A DNA stretch of 64,000 nucleotides, taken from positions 30,155,619-30,219,618 of the forward strand of contig CM053330.1 in the NCBI GenBank assembly GCA_028583605.1. Direction: 5' to 3'. Position 1 is the first letter of the stretch. The number at the start of each line of letters is the position of its first letter. Below the pieces are notes generated by a model. The model did no database searches. It was not told the origin of the DNA and saw only the letters and a program-made list of their open reading frames with translations. This document shows positions 45,862 to 58,278 of the stretch, one piece after another. Origin of the DNA: Dastarcus helophoroides. Taxonomy: Eukaryota; Arthropoda; Insecta; Coleoptera; Bothrideridae. The translations under genes and the position numbers were made by a program.

Positions 45862-47160
45862 AATGTGGTTTCTAGATTAGATTAGATTAGATTATATATA
45901 GGTCGTTTCGTGTTTCTCTTCGTCCACCCCGCACCTCGACCAAAGGAGATCTTTTGTGCATACCCTGATCTATGTAATTCCCAGATTCAAACTCTTGTAG
46001 AAGTTTATTATAGACCTGGGATTGAGTTTTTCCACATCTGAGGGATCTAGAGACGCCCATCCGAGTTGGCCGTGCCTTTTGCGTGCAAGCGCATCGCACT
46101 TGCATAGCACATGTTCTGCGATCTCCGCTGCTTCTAAGCAAAAGCGACCTAGGTCTGTTTCAGCCTGCCCCATTTTCTTGAGGTGATACCTCCTAGGGCA
46201 ATGTCCTATTAAGAGGCCGGTTAGGATCCTCAATTCGGATTTGCCGAGTTCTAAGTAGACCTTGGTCTTTTCAAGCATTCCAGATATGAATCCTTTCGCC
46301 TGTCGTAGTCCTGGATACGATCTCCAGTGGGAGATTCTTGACTTTGCTTCCCATTTTTTGACCTGACTGTTGATTTGACTTTTAGAAAAACCAAAAGCTG
46401 GTTCAGGTCCAAGAAATGACGATGCAGATCCTTCTCTAGCAAGTTGGTCCGCAGATTCATTCCCTTGTATTCCTTTGTGCCCTGGCACCTACTTAAAACT
46501 GATCCTCTTGTGCTTAGCCAGTTGTTTTAGAGTTTGTTGACAGTCCCAAACTAGTTTGGATTTGGCAGGGCAGCTGCTAAGAGGCTTTATTGCCGCTTGA
46601 CTGTCAGAGTTAATGTAGATCTTTGTTCCTTTCAGATTCCTTCGAAGACACTCGTAGGCGAGTTCTACTACATATATTTCAGTTTAAAAGACAGCTGGGT
46701 CTTTTCTCAAAGCTTTAGAAAACCCATAGTTAAGGCCGTAAATTTACACTCCAATCCCATATGCTGTCTTTGATCCATCTCTAAACCAGATGGATATTTT
46801 GTTTTTCTTCAGGTACTGATTGAGCGTCAGTGTGGCTATCTAAGTCCACCTCAAAGGAATGATCAAATTTGTACCTGGGTTGCATATAATCAACTGATCT
46901 TGCTAAAATCACCAAGCTACATCCTTTGAGGATTCCCATGTGACCAACGAAGTCTCTTTCTTTAAATTGTTTTAATTGCAGTAATCTTGAGGCTCCTTTG
47001 ATCGCCTCCCTCGTCACTAAAAGGTGGAGAGGAGTTAGACTCAGAATTACCTCCATTGCTGCTGTTGGGCAGGTGCTCATTGCGCCTGTTATGCCCAGAC
47101 ATGCATGCCTTTGAACTGTGTTCAGCTGGTTTTGTGCTGTCTTTTTCAATGTGGTTTCTA
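45862..47160 (-). pseudogene. I/LOA/R1-type non-LTR retrotransposon with target duplications (copy 2)
   Basis: The insert 45875-47147 lies between perfect 13-bp repeats AATGTGGTTTCTA (45862-45874 and 47148-47160). On the minus strand: the RT thumb (RHACLGITGAMSTCPTAAME, 47120), a spacer, RNase H with SDSQAAIKPL-like residues near 46600 and GHKGIQGNESADQLAREG from 46484, then the Cys tail ending near 45970. The C-terminal frame is open for 172 codons (46488-45970). An upstream stop and frameshift inactivate it. The 3' tail is AATCT repeated about four times. It is 5'-truncated within the RT. Confidence 0.9.
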
Positions 47161-48862
47161 AGAAAGATTTGTACTGAAATCAAACTTTCGAGAATAAAAA
47201 TCTTTGAGAATATTTGAGGCAACACTGAAATTTTCAGGAAAACATCAGATCTAAAGCTTAGAATCAATATTTTGATAGAAAAAATGTAAACTACTTTAAC
47301 TTAAAATCAAAATTTCGAGAAAAACTTTGTGTTTAAACTCAAAATTTAAATATGAAAGAAATCAAACTTTTGAATTTAAAACCAACATTTAACAAACCTC
47401 AATTAAAAGCACTTTTTATGATTTTACATTTGCAATTTTATGAATTTAGAAATTATCAAATTGCCATACATTTTCAGGTTCCACATTTAAAGATTCTTTT
47501 TCGGTGTTATTTTTAGATAGTTGTAGTAGCCTCTCCCTTTGCAATTTGCTGGATGTGTCTCTGAATAAAACAAATATTTGAATAATTATTTTTTTAAATA
47601 CTTTACGAAGACACAGTATACAGATCAATTCCAAAACTTCAATTTTTTCCAAAATTTCAAAGTTTACTAGAAATTTCAAATTTTTCTCAACAAATGTTTC
47701 CCGAAATTTAGAATAATTTTCAAAATGTTATTTTCCAAAATTTCTGAATTTTGCTCAAGTTTTTTATTTAATCTCAAAATTGGTTCCGAATATTTTGAAT
47801 CGTTTTCAAGGACATTTGGCTTTAATTTTAAACTGATCACTTTATTTATCATTCAAATTTGGATATGGAATCAAAGTGTTGGGAAAAAAATTAAAAAATT
47901 AAATTTCAACTTGAAATTCTCAAAAAATCAGCGATAAAAAATTGAAAATTTCTAAAAATAATAATAAAATTTCTACCTTTTTCCCAACATTTTCACTTTT
48001 AAAGTAAAAATCTTAAAGAAACAAAATTAAAAAAAAGTTCAAAATTAAAATTTCAACTTTCTCTCGAACTTACGACTTCATTCCTTTTAGATTTTAAGCT
48101 TGACCTTTTTTCTGTCTTTAATTGTAATTGCCAAAAATATTAGAAATTTAAAGTCCTAAAACGTTGAGAAAAAATTGATATTTCCAAAAACAAAATTCAA
48201 GTTTATATATCCATTTCCGCTTCCTGTGCCTACCAGGACATAAGTTTTCAAGAAGTGGATTGTACTTAAAAAAGTTTTAAGTTAAATTTCAAGTTAAAAA
48301 AGGGTCGAAATGTTGGGATGAGACCCGAAACTTGTAGAAAAATGTATAACATAGAAAATAAAGACATGAATTAGTACTAATCGCATCTGCCTCTAGCTTA
48401 GATTTAACTTGATATTAATTGTTTATGTAATATGCCCTTAGAATTCTGCAGAGTAGATTTTTTAGACACGTTTATAAGAGCAGCTCTCAAAAGCTCAAAA
48501 GCGACTGTAGTTCGTAGAGGTCTGGTAAGTATAATGGAATAATCAAAGGCTTGTTGATCTCGCAGACTTCACACATCATATCCAGCAATGTTGTGGAAAA
48601 GAGTTGGGTATTCCTCTTTGATCAACATTGAAAGGAGAGATGATAATTCTCGATGCATCTGTCAATTTCTCGACAGCATTTATTCACAATGAGGAACTCC
48701 CTAGATCTTAGAAACTTGTGGTGGATCAAGAACCTCCAAACAATCAGCCTCGCCATCTTCTAGTAGATTTGGAGAGAAGTGTTTGGGAGCGTTATATTAA
48801 AATCATTTTAACTACTGCGCTTTAAACCTATTTAGTAGTAAATTTCAATGATCTAGATTTTG
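47161..48862. other. Degenerate A/T tract then unassigned sequence
   Basis: 47161-48230 is degenerate A/T DNA. 48230-48862 is of more normal complexity and lies directly 3' (on minus) of the exon-like sequence at 48863-49053, so it might be its 3'UTR. Confidence 0.35.
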
Positions 48863-49053
48863 TTACAGGTCACAATCATTTCCAGAACCGGATCGCAATT
48901 GCGCAAAAGAGATGTAGAGCGGATCTAAATCGATGATCTTTCTATAGTTCTTACCACGAATGTTGAGTTCTACGTCATCAAATGTATTTTTCGAATGAAT
49001 CGGTTCAAGCTCACATTGGTGAGTATTCATTGGTGTTTCGTTAAACAGGGGTT
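48863..49053 (-). CDS. Exon-like fragment of an unrecognised gene (paralogue 1)
   Basis: On the minus strand an acceptor-like CTTTTGTTAATTACAG is followed by 63 codons and a stop. They include FDDVELNIRGKNYRKIIDLD and end SGSGNDCDL. The sequence is hydrophilic with no motif I know. What makes it notable is its similarity to 51890-52020 on the opposite strand: shared DDVELN..KNY, a S..QL-type stretch and a G(N/D)D.(D/G)L end, plus 17 identical bases ATGACGTAGAACTCAAC. Both start one base into a codon if the acceptor is used. A mariner ends about 25 bp upstream. It could be a host gene remnant or part of an unknown transposon. Function unknown. Confidence 0.3.
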
Positions 49054-49078
49054 CTGTAATTAACAAAAGCAGCAAATA

Positions 49079-50377
49079 TGCCAACCAATAAAGTTCGTGT
49101 GGTTTTTGTTTATTGTCTACTTTTATGAATTATATTCAGTAAACAGGATGTAGTGGTGGGGTAACTTTAAATATAGGCTAAAACTTATGTCAAGGAGTAT
49201 CATTCAGTGTATTTGATAAGTTAGATTACGTTGAATTAAAGTGCAAAATCTTTACTAGAGTATGGCCGTGTCAAATGTAATAATTCGTTCTTCTTTACTT
49301 TATGAATTCAAATTTGGTATCAAGACTGCAGAAGCTTGTCGTGAGATATGCGCTGCTTTTGGGGAAGGTACTGCAGCTGAACGAACGGGTCAGAGGTGAT
49401 TTAAGAAATTTGACCCTGGAGATGAAATTCTGGAAGATAAACCTCGCTCCGGAAGACCATCAACGATCAACAACGACAGATATCAAGCTGACGATCAAGC
49501 AGGAGTCAAGCTTTTGCCTTAAGATTCAATGTGAGTGATGAAACTATTCGCATACATTTGCACCAGCTTGGGAAATGATGGGAGTTAAGCAAATGAGTAC
49601 CACATGAGTTGAGTGAAACCATATACTTATTATAACAAGTATATGAGCGAAACGAACAAGTTACACCGCTTAACAATCTGTTCATCGTTGCTTTCTCGCC
49701 ACAACTTAATGTCGTTTTTTGACCGGAAGTTGACATGTGATGAAAAATGGATTGTGTACTGCAACAATAAGCGCTCGTATCATTGGCGATCCAGTAAAGA
49801 TCCGTTGCCGTTAACTGCTATACCAAACATTCACCAACAAAAGATTCTGTTATGTGTATGGTGGACTACAGCAGCTATAGTTCACTATGAGCTTCTGCCA
49901 AGTGGATAAACCATTGCGGCTGAAATCTACTCATCACAGCTTAACAGAGTTGCGGTAGCTCTAAGTCAAAAACAGTCTGCTTTGGCGAACAGAAAGGGTC
50001 TTATCTTCCATCAGGACAACGGAAGACCACACACCGCAAGAATCACTCAGGAAACTATAGCGCGACTACAATGGAAAATTCTACCTCACCCTCCCTACTC
50101 ATCAGACCTTGCCCCAAGTGACTACCACCTGTTTTTGGCTTTGGACAACCACATGCGGAATCGGCTATTTGAAAATAGAGAAGTTTTGCAAAACGAGGTG
50201 ATACACTGCTTCAATTCCCAAAAGCAAGATTTTTACAAAAATAGCGATGTGTCTAAATGGGAAAGGGTAATACTTAATGAGGGTGATTATTTTTTAGAAT
50301 AAACCTACGTTTAACCCATTTTTTGTGTTGCTATTTCTTAACCTTCAAAAGCTCCCGAATTTTTTTGGTTGCCTGCA
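49079..50377 (+). mobile_element. Mariner-family transposon, inactivated (mariner 2)
   Basis: Diverged terminal inverted repeats (GCCAACCAATAAAGTTCG at left; complement of the right end GGCAACCAAAAAAATTCG), flanked by TA at about 49077 and 50378. The transposase on + begins near 49302 with YEFKFGIKTAEACREICAAF and continues LTCDEKWIVYCNN (first catalytic Asp), HQDNGRPHTARIT (second) and PPYSSDLAPSD (third), with 34 residues between the last two. It ends GDYFLE at 50302. Nonsense codons at 49397-49399 (where the family has Trp before FKKF) and 49907-49909, plus a frameshift and a missing segment near 49510-49610, inactivate it. The sequence resembles the Hsmar1/SETMAR-like branch and is unrelated to mariner 1. 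Confidence 0.9.
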
Positions 50378-50379
50378 TA

Positions 50380-51889
50380 ATACCAATGTCAGTCAAAAAA
50401 GAAGAAGGATGCAAATTACGTTTCACATTATTAATAATTGTTTTTTTAGCATAATATTTTTTTTACTTTTTCTTATTGCAACTGGATTTTGAGGGCAAAG
50501 TTAATATAGATTATTCCAGAAAATAAATACAGGTTTGCCTGAGAAAGGAGTTTGTTTTGAGAAAAAAATTGATTATGTTATTGTAATTTACTTTGGTCGA
50601 ATCTACACAGAATAAGAAACTGAATTTTACAATGTTATTATTATTTGATAATTATACAGAACATATGTAATGTTCTTATCCTTTTCTGGAAGTATTTATC
50701 CAGACTCTTCTATTATGCCTTATAACATTCACCTAAAAAGCACAAGAAATACTAAATTCACTAATCATCTGCTACTATGAGAGTTGTTATTTGTGGGTCC
50801 CGTTTCTTTAAACGGGACTCACAAATATCCACTGAATAATTCTTTAATTATTCAGGGGATGCTGACCATTTAAGAAATTGTAATTTCTTAAATGTGTATC
50901 GTAGAAAGTCACCAATTTTTAAGTTTTGACAACATTATCTTTTGCCTTTTTTATCATAGTGCAACCATCTATAGCCCCCTGCATTGTAACTATCTAAAAA
51001 AAGGAACAGATGAAACTATGTCTTCTTTCAGAAAACTTACACTGTTTCTGCAAAGGTGATAGTCTGTAAAAATATCTTCGCAGTCTGAGCCTCCACTTTA
51101 ACGATTTTTCAAATTCCTCTTGAGCAGTTTTGTTTTATTCATTTTCACACTGTTCTCATAGTCTTTTTCATTTGTCGTATGTTGTGCGCGCAAGATTGAT
51201 TTCCAGATCGTCTTTTCAGAGTGCGACTAATGTACAAAGATATCTCTGTGCCAGTTATTAATGTTTAATTATTAAATTTATTTCTGTTCTTACCTTTGTG
51301 TCCATAGTTTGCATTTCTTTAATACCTTCTCTAATAATGAATTTAAAAAGGTATACGCTTTCAGAAAATGAATAGTTTGTCTGAATATCTTGGGAAGAAT
51401 TTTCACTGCTACTGTCTGTTCTGAAACTATCTATACTCTATACTATCGGCAGGAGAGCTTGTGATCTCTCTTGTTCAGAATATCAGTAACTTCGCCACCA
51501 AAACTCTTCCTTTAATCTGTTGCCGGGCATTTTGCAAATATGATTTTATCAAATTACAAGACATGTGCAGCACTAAATATAATCTAATATGTCAAAAATC
51601 ACATATAAATACGATTTTTTGTTAACTTCTAAAATCATGCAGAATATTCAAAATTGAAATGTGAAACGTTAAAAATGAAAACAATAGCCCAGGTGCACGC
51701 TACTGAAATTATATGGATGATTTGCGGTACAGATCTAAATGCAACTTCGTTTAACCCAAAGTTCATAAGAGGGAACGTACGTTGTAGTTATAATGGACGC
51801 TCGGAAAACACACCTACGTATTTTGGCATTCGATTCTAAAGAAGAGCAATGCACTTGCATAGCAATTTGCACGTCTTTGATAACTGCAG
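50380..51889. other. Unassigned sequence
   Basis: No gene recognised apart from the triple hairpin at 50791-50894. 51654-51839 has an open 61-codon frame of unknown meaning just before the exon-like fragment. Confidence 0.3.
50791..50894. other. Three consecutive perfect or near-perfect stem-loops
   Basis: Hairpin 1, 50791-50824: GTCCCGTTT-CTTT-AAACGGGAC, with TTGTG/CACAA extending the stem. Hairpin 2, 50832-50855: CTGAATAATT-CTTT-AATTATTCAG. Hairpin 3, 50867-50894: CATTTAAGAAATT-GT-AATTTCTTAAATG. They are spaced 7-11 bp apart with unrelated stem sequences, and two share the loop CTTT. Confidence 0.75.
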
Positions 51890-52020
51890 ATGCCGATGAC
51901 GTAGAACTCAACTTTCCTGATAAAAACTATATGTATCGCTCAATTCATGTAGGCACGATTTTTTCCAGTCTTCAAACTCTTCTAGCTGCTTCAAATGGGG
52001 ACGACTATGGATTAACCTAG
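51890..52020 (+). CDS. Exon-like fragment of an unrecognised gene (paralogue 2)
   Basis: Acceptor-like GTCTTTGATAACTGCAG is followed by a frame encoding DADDVELNFPDKNYMYRS...GDDYGLT and TAG at 52018-52020. The frame is open upstream to 51793. It is similar to the minus-strand fragment at 48863-49053, giving an inverted pair 2.8 kb apart. I do not recognise the family. Hydrophilic, acidic end, no membrane segment. Confidence 0.3.
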
Positions 52021-53245
52021 GAGAGGCAATCTCTTATTAGTTTCTCGTTGATCACCTTCGACGTCCAATGTATCAGCAAGTGGTGCCAAAAACAGCAAAA
52101 CAGTAATTTTCCCTGATAAAGAAAAGCGTTCTTTTAGAATTCAATCGGAAAAAAATAAAAATGTCCCAATTTCTTCCCTTGATAGTAATACATAGCTGGA
52201 GCAAAATGAATTTTAAAACGAAAAATAACCTTTAAGAAAAAGTTAATTGAGACGTTAGGTTCCAAAAATTTACACCACAATCTAGCGGATAATGTATTCC
52301 CTTGCTTAAATTGATTGTGGTATTGAAGCTTGTCATCAAATTATCCAAATCTCATTCAAGAGTAAACAATAAATCAGCTCCATCGATTTTCACGCATTCA
52401 ATGACAGCATCATTAGTCCCTCAATTGAAACGAAGACTGTCTGCCTGAAGAAGATTTCACAAGGTACATTAACACATCATACGGACAGCTGAACAATGGT
52501 GGTAGTAAAAAGACGAGAGACATAGGTAACGCAACATTCCATCGTAACGACATCTAATAGCGCCACCTCTCAGGAAATACATTCATGTACTGGTCCTATT
52601 AATACCACCCAGTGTTTTCAGCCACCACCCACATAGCTTGATGACTTGTTGAAATGGACAGTAGGTGCGACTAGGTGGACCATGAAAATATTTGGGATGA
52701 CTGGAATTCTCTTCGTAATCGTGCAGGTGCGTGTCAAGTTCCTGAAGCTGTAACACACCTTTGCCAGTAATTTGCATAATTTTTCATCATTAGAATCAGA
52801 ATTATGTCAAATATTGACTCATCTTGAACAAACTCAAGATATGCAGCTATACATTTCAGTTCATGTTTTTGTTAGCCATCATTAAAATTAATATTCTGCA
52901 TTGGGACACCCACGAAATTTTTAAGTTATTTTATTGCATCTTAAGACCAAGCCCAACATTCTGCACATCCTGTATGTTAGTGACATTAAGCATGTTTTGT
53001 TCCACCGATGAAACTCTAGATTTATCAAATGTCAGAAATTGAATGTCGAAGAAAAAATGCGTGGCACTGAACGTTTCCGAACGATATACTTAATGTGCTT
53101 ATCGTTCTCAAGCAAGATTATAAATTCTATGCTTTTTGTCATATACATCGCCAACAATCGTATGCTTTGTAAACCGTATTTTAAGTATAATCTAATAATA
53201 GGAACAATAATTAGTAGTCAGTAGTTAACACTGATGGCTGTTTAC
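52021..53245. other. Unassigned sequence
   Basis: Normal complexity. A 64-codon minus frame at 52583-52777 is the only moderately GC-rich stretch and has no known motif. Confidence 0.3.
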
Positions 53246-54461
53246 TAGAGATGCAAACGATAGTTCGATGTTTTGAAAACATTGATGTATCGTTTGTAAA
53301 TATCGATATTTTAACATCGACGGTAAAGCTTAAAAAATATCGATACATTCGCTCAGTTTATAAACGATGCTAAAAACGATCGTTTCGCGATAGAAGTAGT
53401 GCCATTGATTGCATAGAATTGATTGACCATACAATTTTGTAACTAGTCACCCGATGGCAACAGTGTATATTTAACAAATTGATATGCAATACAATTATTT
53501 AAAAATTCATAGTCTACCTATTTTTATTTCGCAATCTATAAAAAAACCCAAATTTTGAAAAAAAAAGTTTTAAGAAAAGTTTTTCGAGTATTAACTTTGA
53601 AAACTCGAAAACATTAATTGCATTTGTTATAATTTCGATTTTAAATTCATAATTATTTATTTGGTATTTATTCTTTTAAAATTTCGAGCAAAAATAAAAT
53701 TCTTAGTTTTATCAAAATTTCTAGTTTAAACTTCAGATTTTTAATTCCTTTGAGACAACTTTTTTTTACATCACTTTTTTCGAACTTTCAATTTTTTTTA
53801 ATTTCGTATTTTAATTCAAAACCTCTAGAAAAAAGTCAACATTTTCAGAAAACGTTTTTAAAAAGAGACCAATTTTCGAGTTAAAAAAAATTCTAAATAA
53901 ACATCAAAACAGAATTCTCAATATTTCGACCCAAACTTGCAAATTACAAATTTTTTACAAGTTGTCAATTTTGAAGTAAAAAGTCTAAATACGTGTTTCG
54001 TACTTTCTTGAAAATTGTATATTTTTGTAATTTCCTCAAAAACTCAAATTTTTTCGTAAACTTATGTATCACACAAAATTATATTTTTTATGAATTTTAC
54101 GTTATTTTCGAGAGTTGAAATTTTTCCTCAAAATTTGGAGTGTAATCTAATATTTTTTAAACTCGAAAACTAAGAATTTGTTATAAATATTTGCTTTGTT
54201 TTAGGTAAATTTCGACTTTTTTTAATTCTTTACTCTTTTCTACAAAGAAGTCCAAATTTCTAGAGAAAAAAATAACATGTTTAAAAAAGTCTAATTTTTG
54301 AATCAAAAGTAAAAGTTTTAAAAACCGAATACTTTGAATTTCGAACCTAATTTTCCAATTTTGGAATATTTTAGCAGTTGTCAGTTTTTGAGTAAAAATT
54401 TTAATACCTACTACTAGACATTTTTATCAAAATTCCATGTTTAAATTTGAAAATTACATAT

Positions 54462-54822
54462 TGTAACGCAATGTAAATAGATGAAATAAGATTTAGAATA
54501 GAACTGTAGAATTTAGTAAATAAAAAAAAGTTTCTAGAAGCTTCTGATAAGGGGAAAGCGGCCGCGATAACGAAACAAACGGCAGATAAGCGTTCCAGAA
54601 ATTTCGGCATTCGATAAGCCTTATCTGCCGAAAATTCTGGAAGCCGCGGGCCGAAACTATAAAAAGGCGGTCAGTTTTCCCTCGGGGGAGTCAGTTAGAA
54701 GCAGTGCAATAAGTTGGTTAGCAATTAGTAAATAATTAGTGAGTTACTGTTTAGTTGAAGTGTGCCGAGTTAATTCGGTAATAAATCACGTGTATCAATT
54801 CGAACCGATAACGCACGTAACA
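54462..54822 (+). mobile_element. Solo LTR (family L), copy 5
   Basis: TGTAACGCAATGTAAATAG to GATAACGCACGTAACA, flanked by ATAT at 54458-54461 and 54823-54826. TATA box CTATAAAAAGGCGG at about 54657 and AATAAATCACG at about 54780. No internal region. Confidence 0.88.
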
Positions 54823-56619
54823 ATATCTTCAGTTGATTCCAAAATCTTTTTGGAAATATCGAATCTGCCATAAAATTTTGCATTAAAGCAAATTTTATTT
54901 TTATAAACTTAGTTTTCTCCGAAATTTGAGCTTTTTTGTTAATCCAGAGTTTAATCTTGAATTTTTGTTGAAAATTCAAACTTTTTTAATAAATATTTGA
55001 GATTAAAGAGGGAGTTTTGAGTTTGTCTTTAAAATGTTGAAGATTCCCTTCAATGTACGTCTCTAGTTTTAATTTTTTCAAAAGTTTAATTACTTTTTCA
55101 AAATTTTGGCTTTTTTTGAAAATTTCGACATTTTTAAAATTTCTTTATTTTTTAAAATTCTAAAATTTGTAAGTTTCTGAACATTTCAGTTTTTTATAAA
55201 TACTTTCGAATTTGTTTTTAAATTCTGATTTTTTAAATCACAAAATTTCACATATTTTTGAACTTTTTAGCTATTTCCCAGAATTTCGAAGTTTTTTTTG
55301 AAAATCCTAACTTTCAAAATAACAGTTTTTAAAAATTAAATTAGAACTTCTCAAAAATTTTAGGTTTTTAAAAATTTTGATTTTTAATAAAAAAGTGACA
55401 AAAATTTTAGCATCTTTTCAAATGTTTCAATTTTTTTTTAAATTTTGGCTATTTTTTAAAATATTTGACTTTTTTTCAACATCTTTACTCTATTCAAAAT
55501 TACAATTATTTTTAAATCCTAAAAAATTTTGCCTTTTTTTTGAAACTTTTTTATTTTTTAAATCCCTTTCAAAATTTTTTCTTGAAAGTTTTTACTATTT
55601 TTTAAAATTACAACCCTTTTTAAAGTACTGAATTTATCAGAAGTCCCACATTTTTGGAAGTCTGTTAAAATTTTTTTAATAAAAATGTCGATGTTTTACT
55701 TAATTTCAACTATCAAAATTTTAATTTCAAATTCGTCTGTTAAAATTTCTCGCTTTTTTTGAAAATGTCGACTTTGATAAAGTTCAGCCAGAATTTATTT
55801 GAACATTCTAGCTTTTTATGACAATTTCACCGTTTTTAAAAATTTTGTGTACAAAATTTTCGAAGTTTTACAAAATAATATTTTTTTTCAAAATTTTGCC
55901 ATTTTTAGAATCCAATTATCTTTTAAAATTCAAAAAAAATTTATTAAACCAAATTTAACATCAATTTAAAAAAAAAATCTTTTAAAAACTTCGAGATTAA
56001 AAGCAAAATTTTTGGTGTTTTCTCGAAATTTCGATTTTAATCTCGAAATATCCATTTTTTGTTTTCGAAATTCCAACATATTAAGTCAAAACTTCTACTT
56101 TAATCTCAAAAGTTCGATTTCAATCTTGAAATTTCTACTTTTCTTCCTAATTTTGAGTTTCGACTTTAACCTAGAAATTTTGAAAAAACCAAATTTCGAC
56201 TTTAATCTCGAGTTTCAAAAAAATTTCGAAAAAAAGTCGAAATTTTGGTTATTAAAAATTAAAATTACTGAACACCTCCTACTGCCAACTGTCTAACAAC
56301 TACACCTAACCGAACCATAGAGTATTGAAATCTCGAGATTAACGCCGAAATGTCCAATTTTTTCCGAAATTTCAAGAAAAAAGTCGAAGTTTTGAGTTTA
56401 CCTCTAGGCGAAATTTCAATATTAAAGTCGAAGTTTTGATTTCAATTTAAGATTAAATTTGAAATTTTGAAATTACAGCCGAGCTATGTTATCGAAAGTA
56501 AGAATAAAAGTCGAAATCTTAAACTTCCTACATAATGATATATATGTTTTGTGGCTTCATATTTCGAGATCATAATCAAAATTTCATGGTTAACGAAATT
56601 TTGTCTTTCAGAAATATAC

Positions 56620-56962
56620 TGTTGTGCGTTATCTGTTCGGAAATTAATACTTCACTACTTTATTTCCAAACTGATTTCGGAACCCTACAATTATAGTTCA
56701 CTTAACTAACTGACCAACTGACTAATTAAATGACTCATCAACTAGCTCACTGTTTAACTAACTGACTGAGGGAAAGAGGCCCGCGTATTTATAGGCTTTC
56801 GGTTTTCCAGACGGATTTCCGTCTGGAAAACCGAAAGCGGAAATTTGTGGAACGCTTATCTGCCGTTTGATTCATTATCACGGCCACTTCCCATAATCAA
56901 ATCCTTCTAGACAATTCCTTACAAAATCACTAATACAAATTCTATAACTACATTTTGTTGTA
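56620..56962 (-). mobile_element. Solo LTR (family L), copy 6
   Basis: TGTTGTGCGTTATCTG to CATTTTGTTGTA (consensus end GTTACA). Left flank ATAC, right flank ATAT. It has an extra internal palindrome CGGTTTTCCAGACGG / CCGTCTGGAAAACCG at about 56800. Solo. Confidence 0.82.
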
Positions 56963-58278
56963 ATATATAATAAATATAATCGTTTGAAAGTTAAAATCGA
57001 AATTTAGAGCCTAAATCCGAAATTTGAAGCTTAAACTAAAACTTTTCTTTTTCTTTTCGAAATACCAACTTTTTACTCAACATTTAAGATGAAAAGTAGA
57101 AACCGGAAAAAATGTAGAAACTAGAAACTTCTGAGGTTTTGAATTTAAATTTGAAATTTCAAGATAAAAGTTGAAATTTCCAATTTAAAGTCGCTTTTCC
57201 CTCGAAATTTCAGGATCATATTTGAAATTTTGAGGCTAAAGTTATAATTTTAAGATTAAAAGTAGGATTAAAGTCAAATTTTTCTGTAGGTTAAAGACAT
57301 TTCCGAATTGAAGTCGCAATGTTAAATTTAATGTCGATATTTTGATTTTTTTTTGAAATTTCATCTTTCAACTTGATATTTTAACTATAATATCGAATTT
57401 TCAAGAAAAAGTTTAAATTTGCACTTTAAACTTAAATATTCGCCTGTAATCTTGAAATTTCAATATTAGGTCGAATTTTATAGCTAAATATTGAGATTTG
57501 AGCTATTTAATCGAATCGGCATTCTGACTTGTTAACGAAATTTTGAGATTAAATTTGAAATTTGGATGGTAAATTCAAAATTTCGAGCAGAGACTGGAAA
57601 TGTCGCCTTTTTTTAGTTTTGACTGTGCTATATTTAAGTCGAAATTTCACACACTTTTTATTTCCTCCCTAAAATGTTAAGATTATAATCGAAATTTACT
57701 TTTGGGTTTAAATTTTAAGACTAAAATGGGGAAATTGAGAAATTAAGGATGGCATTTTCTAGCTTGAAGGTGATTTTTTTTTGAGTCAAAATTTTGATTT
57801 TCCTCCCTTAAAATGAAATTCAAATTTTTCATTATTGAAGTCGAAATTTTAACCTTATTATCGAAATTTTGTGTTTAATTTTGTTTTGAAATTAACGTGG
57901 AATATTTTAATTTTTTCCCGAACTTTGAGATTTAGATTTCGATGCTAGAATCGAATTTTCGGTAGTAAAATTGACATTTCAAGATTAAAGTCCAAATTTC
58001 CAGGTTCCAGTTAAAATTTCAAAAACTTTCAACTTTAAGAAGTGGAAATTCATATTGTTTTTCAAACTTTTAGGATCACGTCAAAAAGGTTCTAAATTCT
58101 GACCTTAAAATTATAAACTTTATCCACTTTTTATTTAAATTTTGAGTTTGTGTTTAAAAACCTAGACTATAACCTCAAAATTTTGACTCTTTTTCTATTT
58201 TAATATTTTAATCCAAGCAATAAGCCGGGAAATAGGTAAAAGTAATATAGTAAGTTAGATTTTTAAAACTCTTTCTGT

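Larger units (their letters stand above)
53600..58278. repeat. Degenerate A/T interior of the foldback element
   Basis: Pyrimidine-rich on + to about 56290 (TTTCGACTTTAATCTCGAAA-like) and then mainly purine-rich. The polarity change falls near the element's first third. Interrupted by solo LTRs at 54462 and 56620. Confidence 0.6.

Noticed and set aside
28736..47160. Both RNase H retrotransposon copies seem to start at the same 5' point (GAAAAAGACA), hinting at a mobile truncated subfamily.
   Set aside because: RT sequence TWGLKPKMIYWSYR lies further upstream in the 28.6-kb copy, so its 5' end is at least 120 bp earlier and the shared start is a coincidence.
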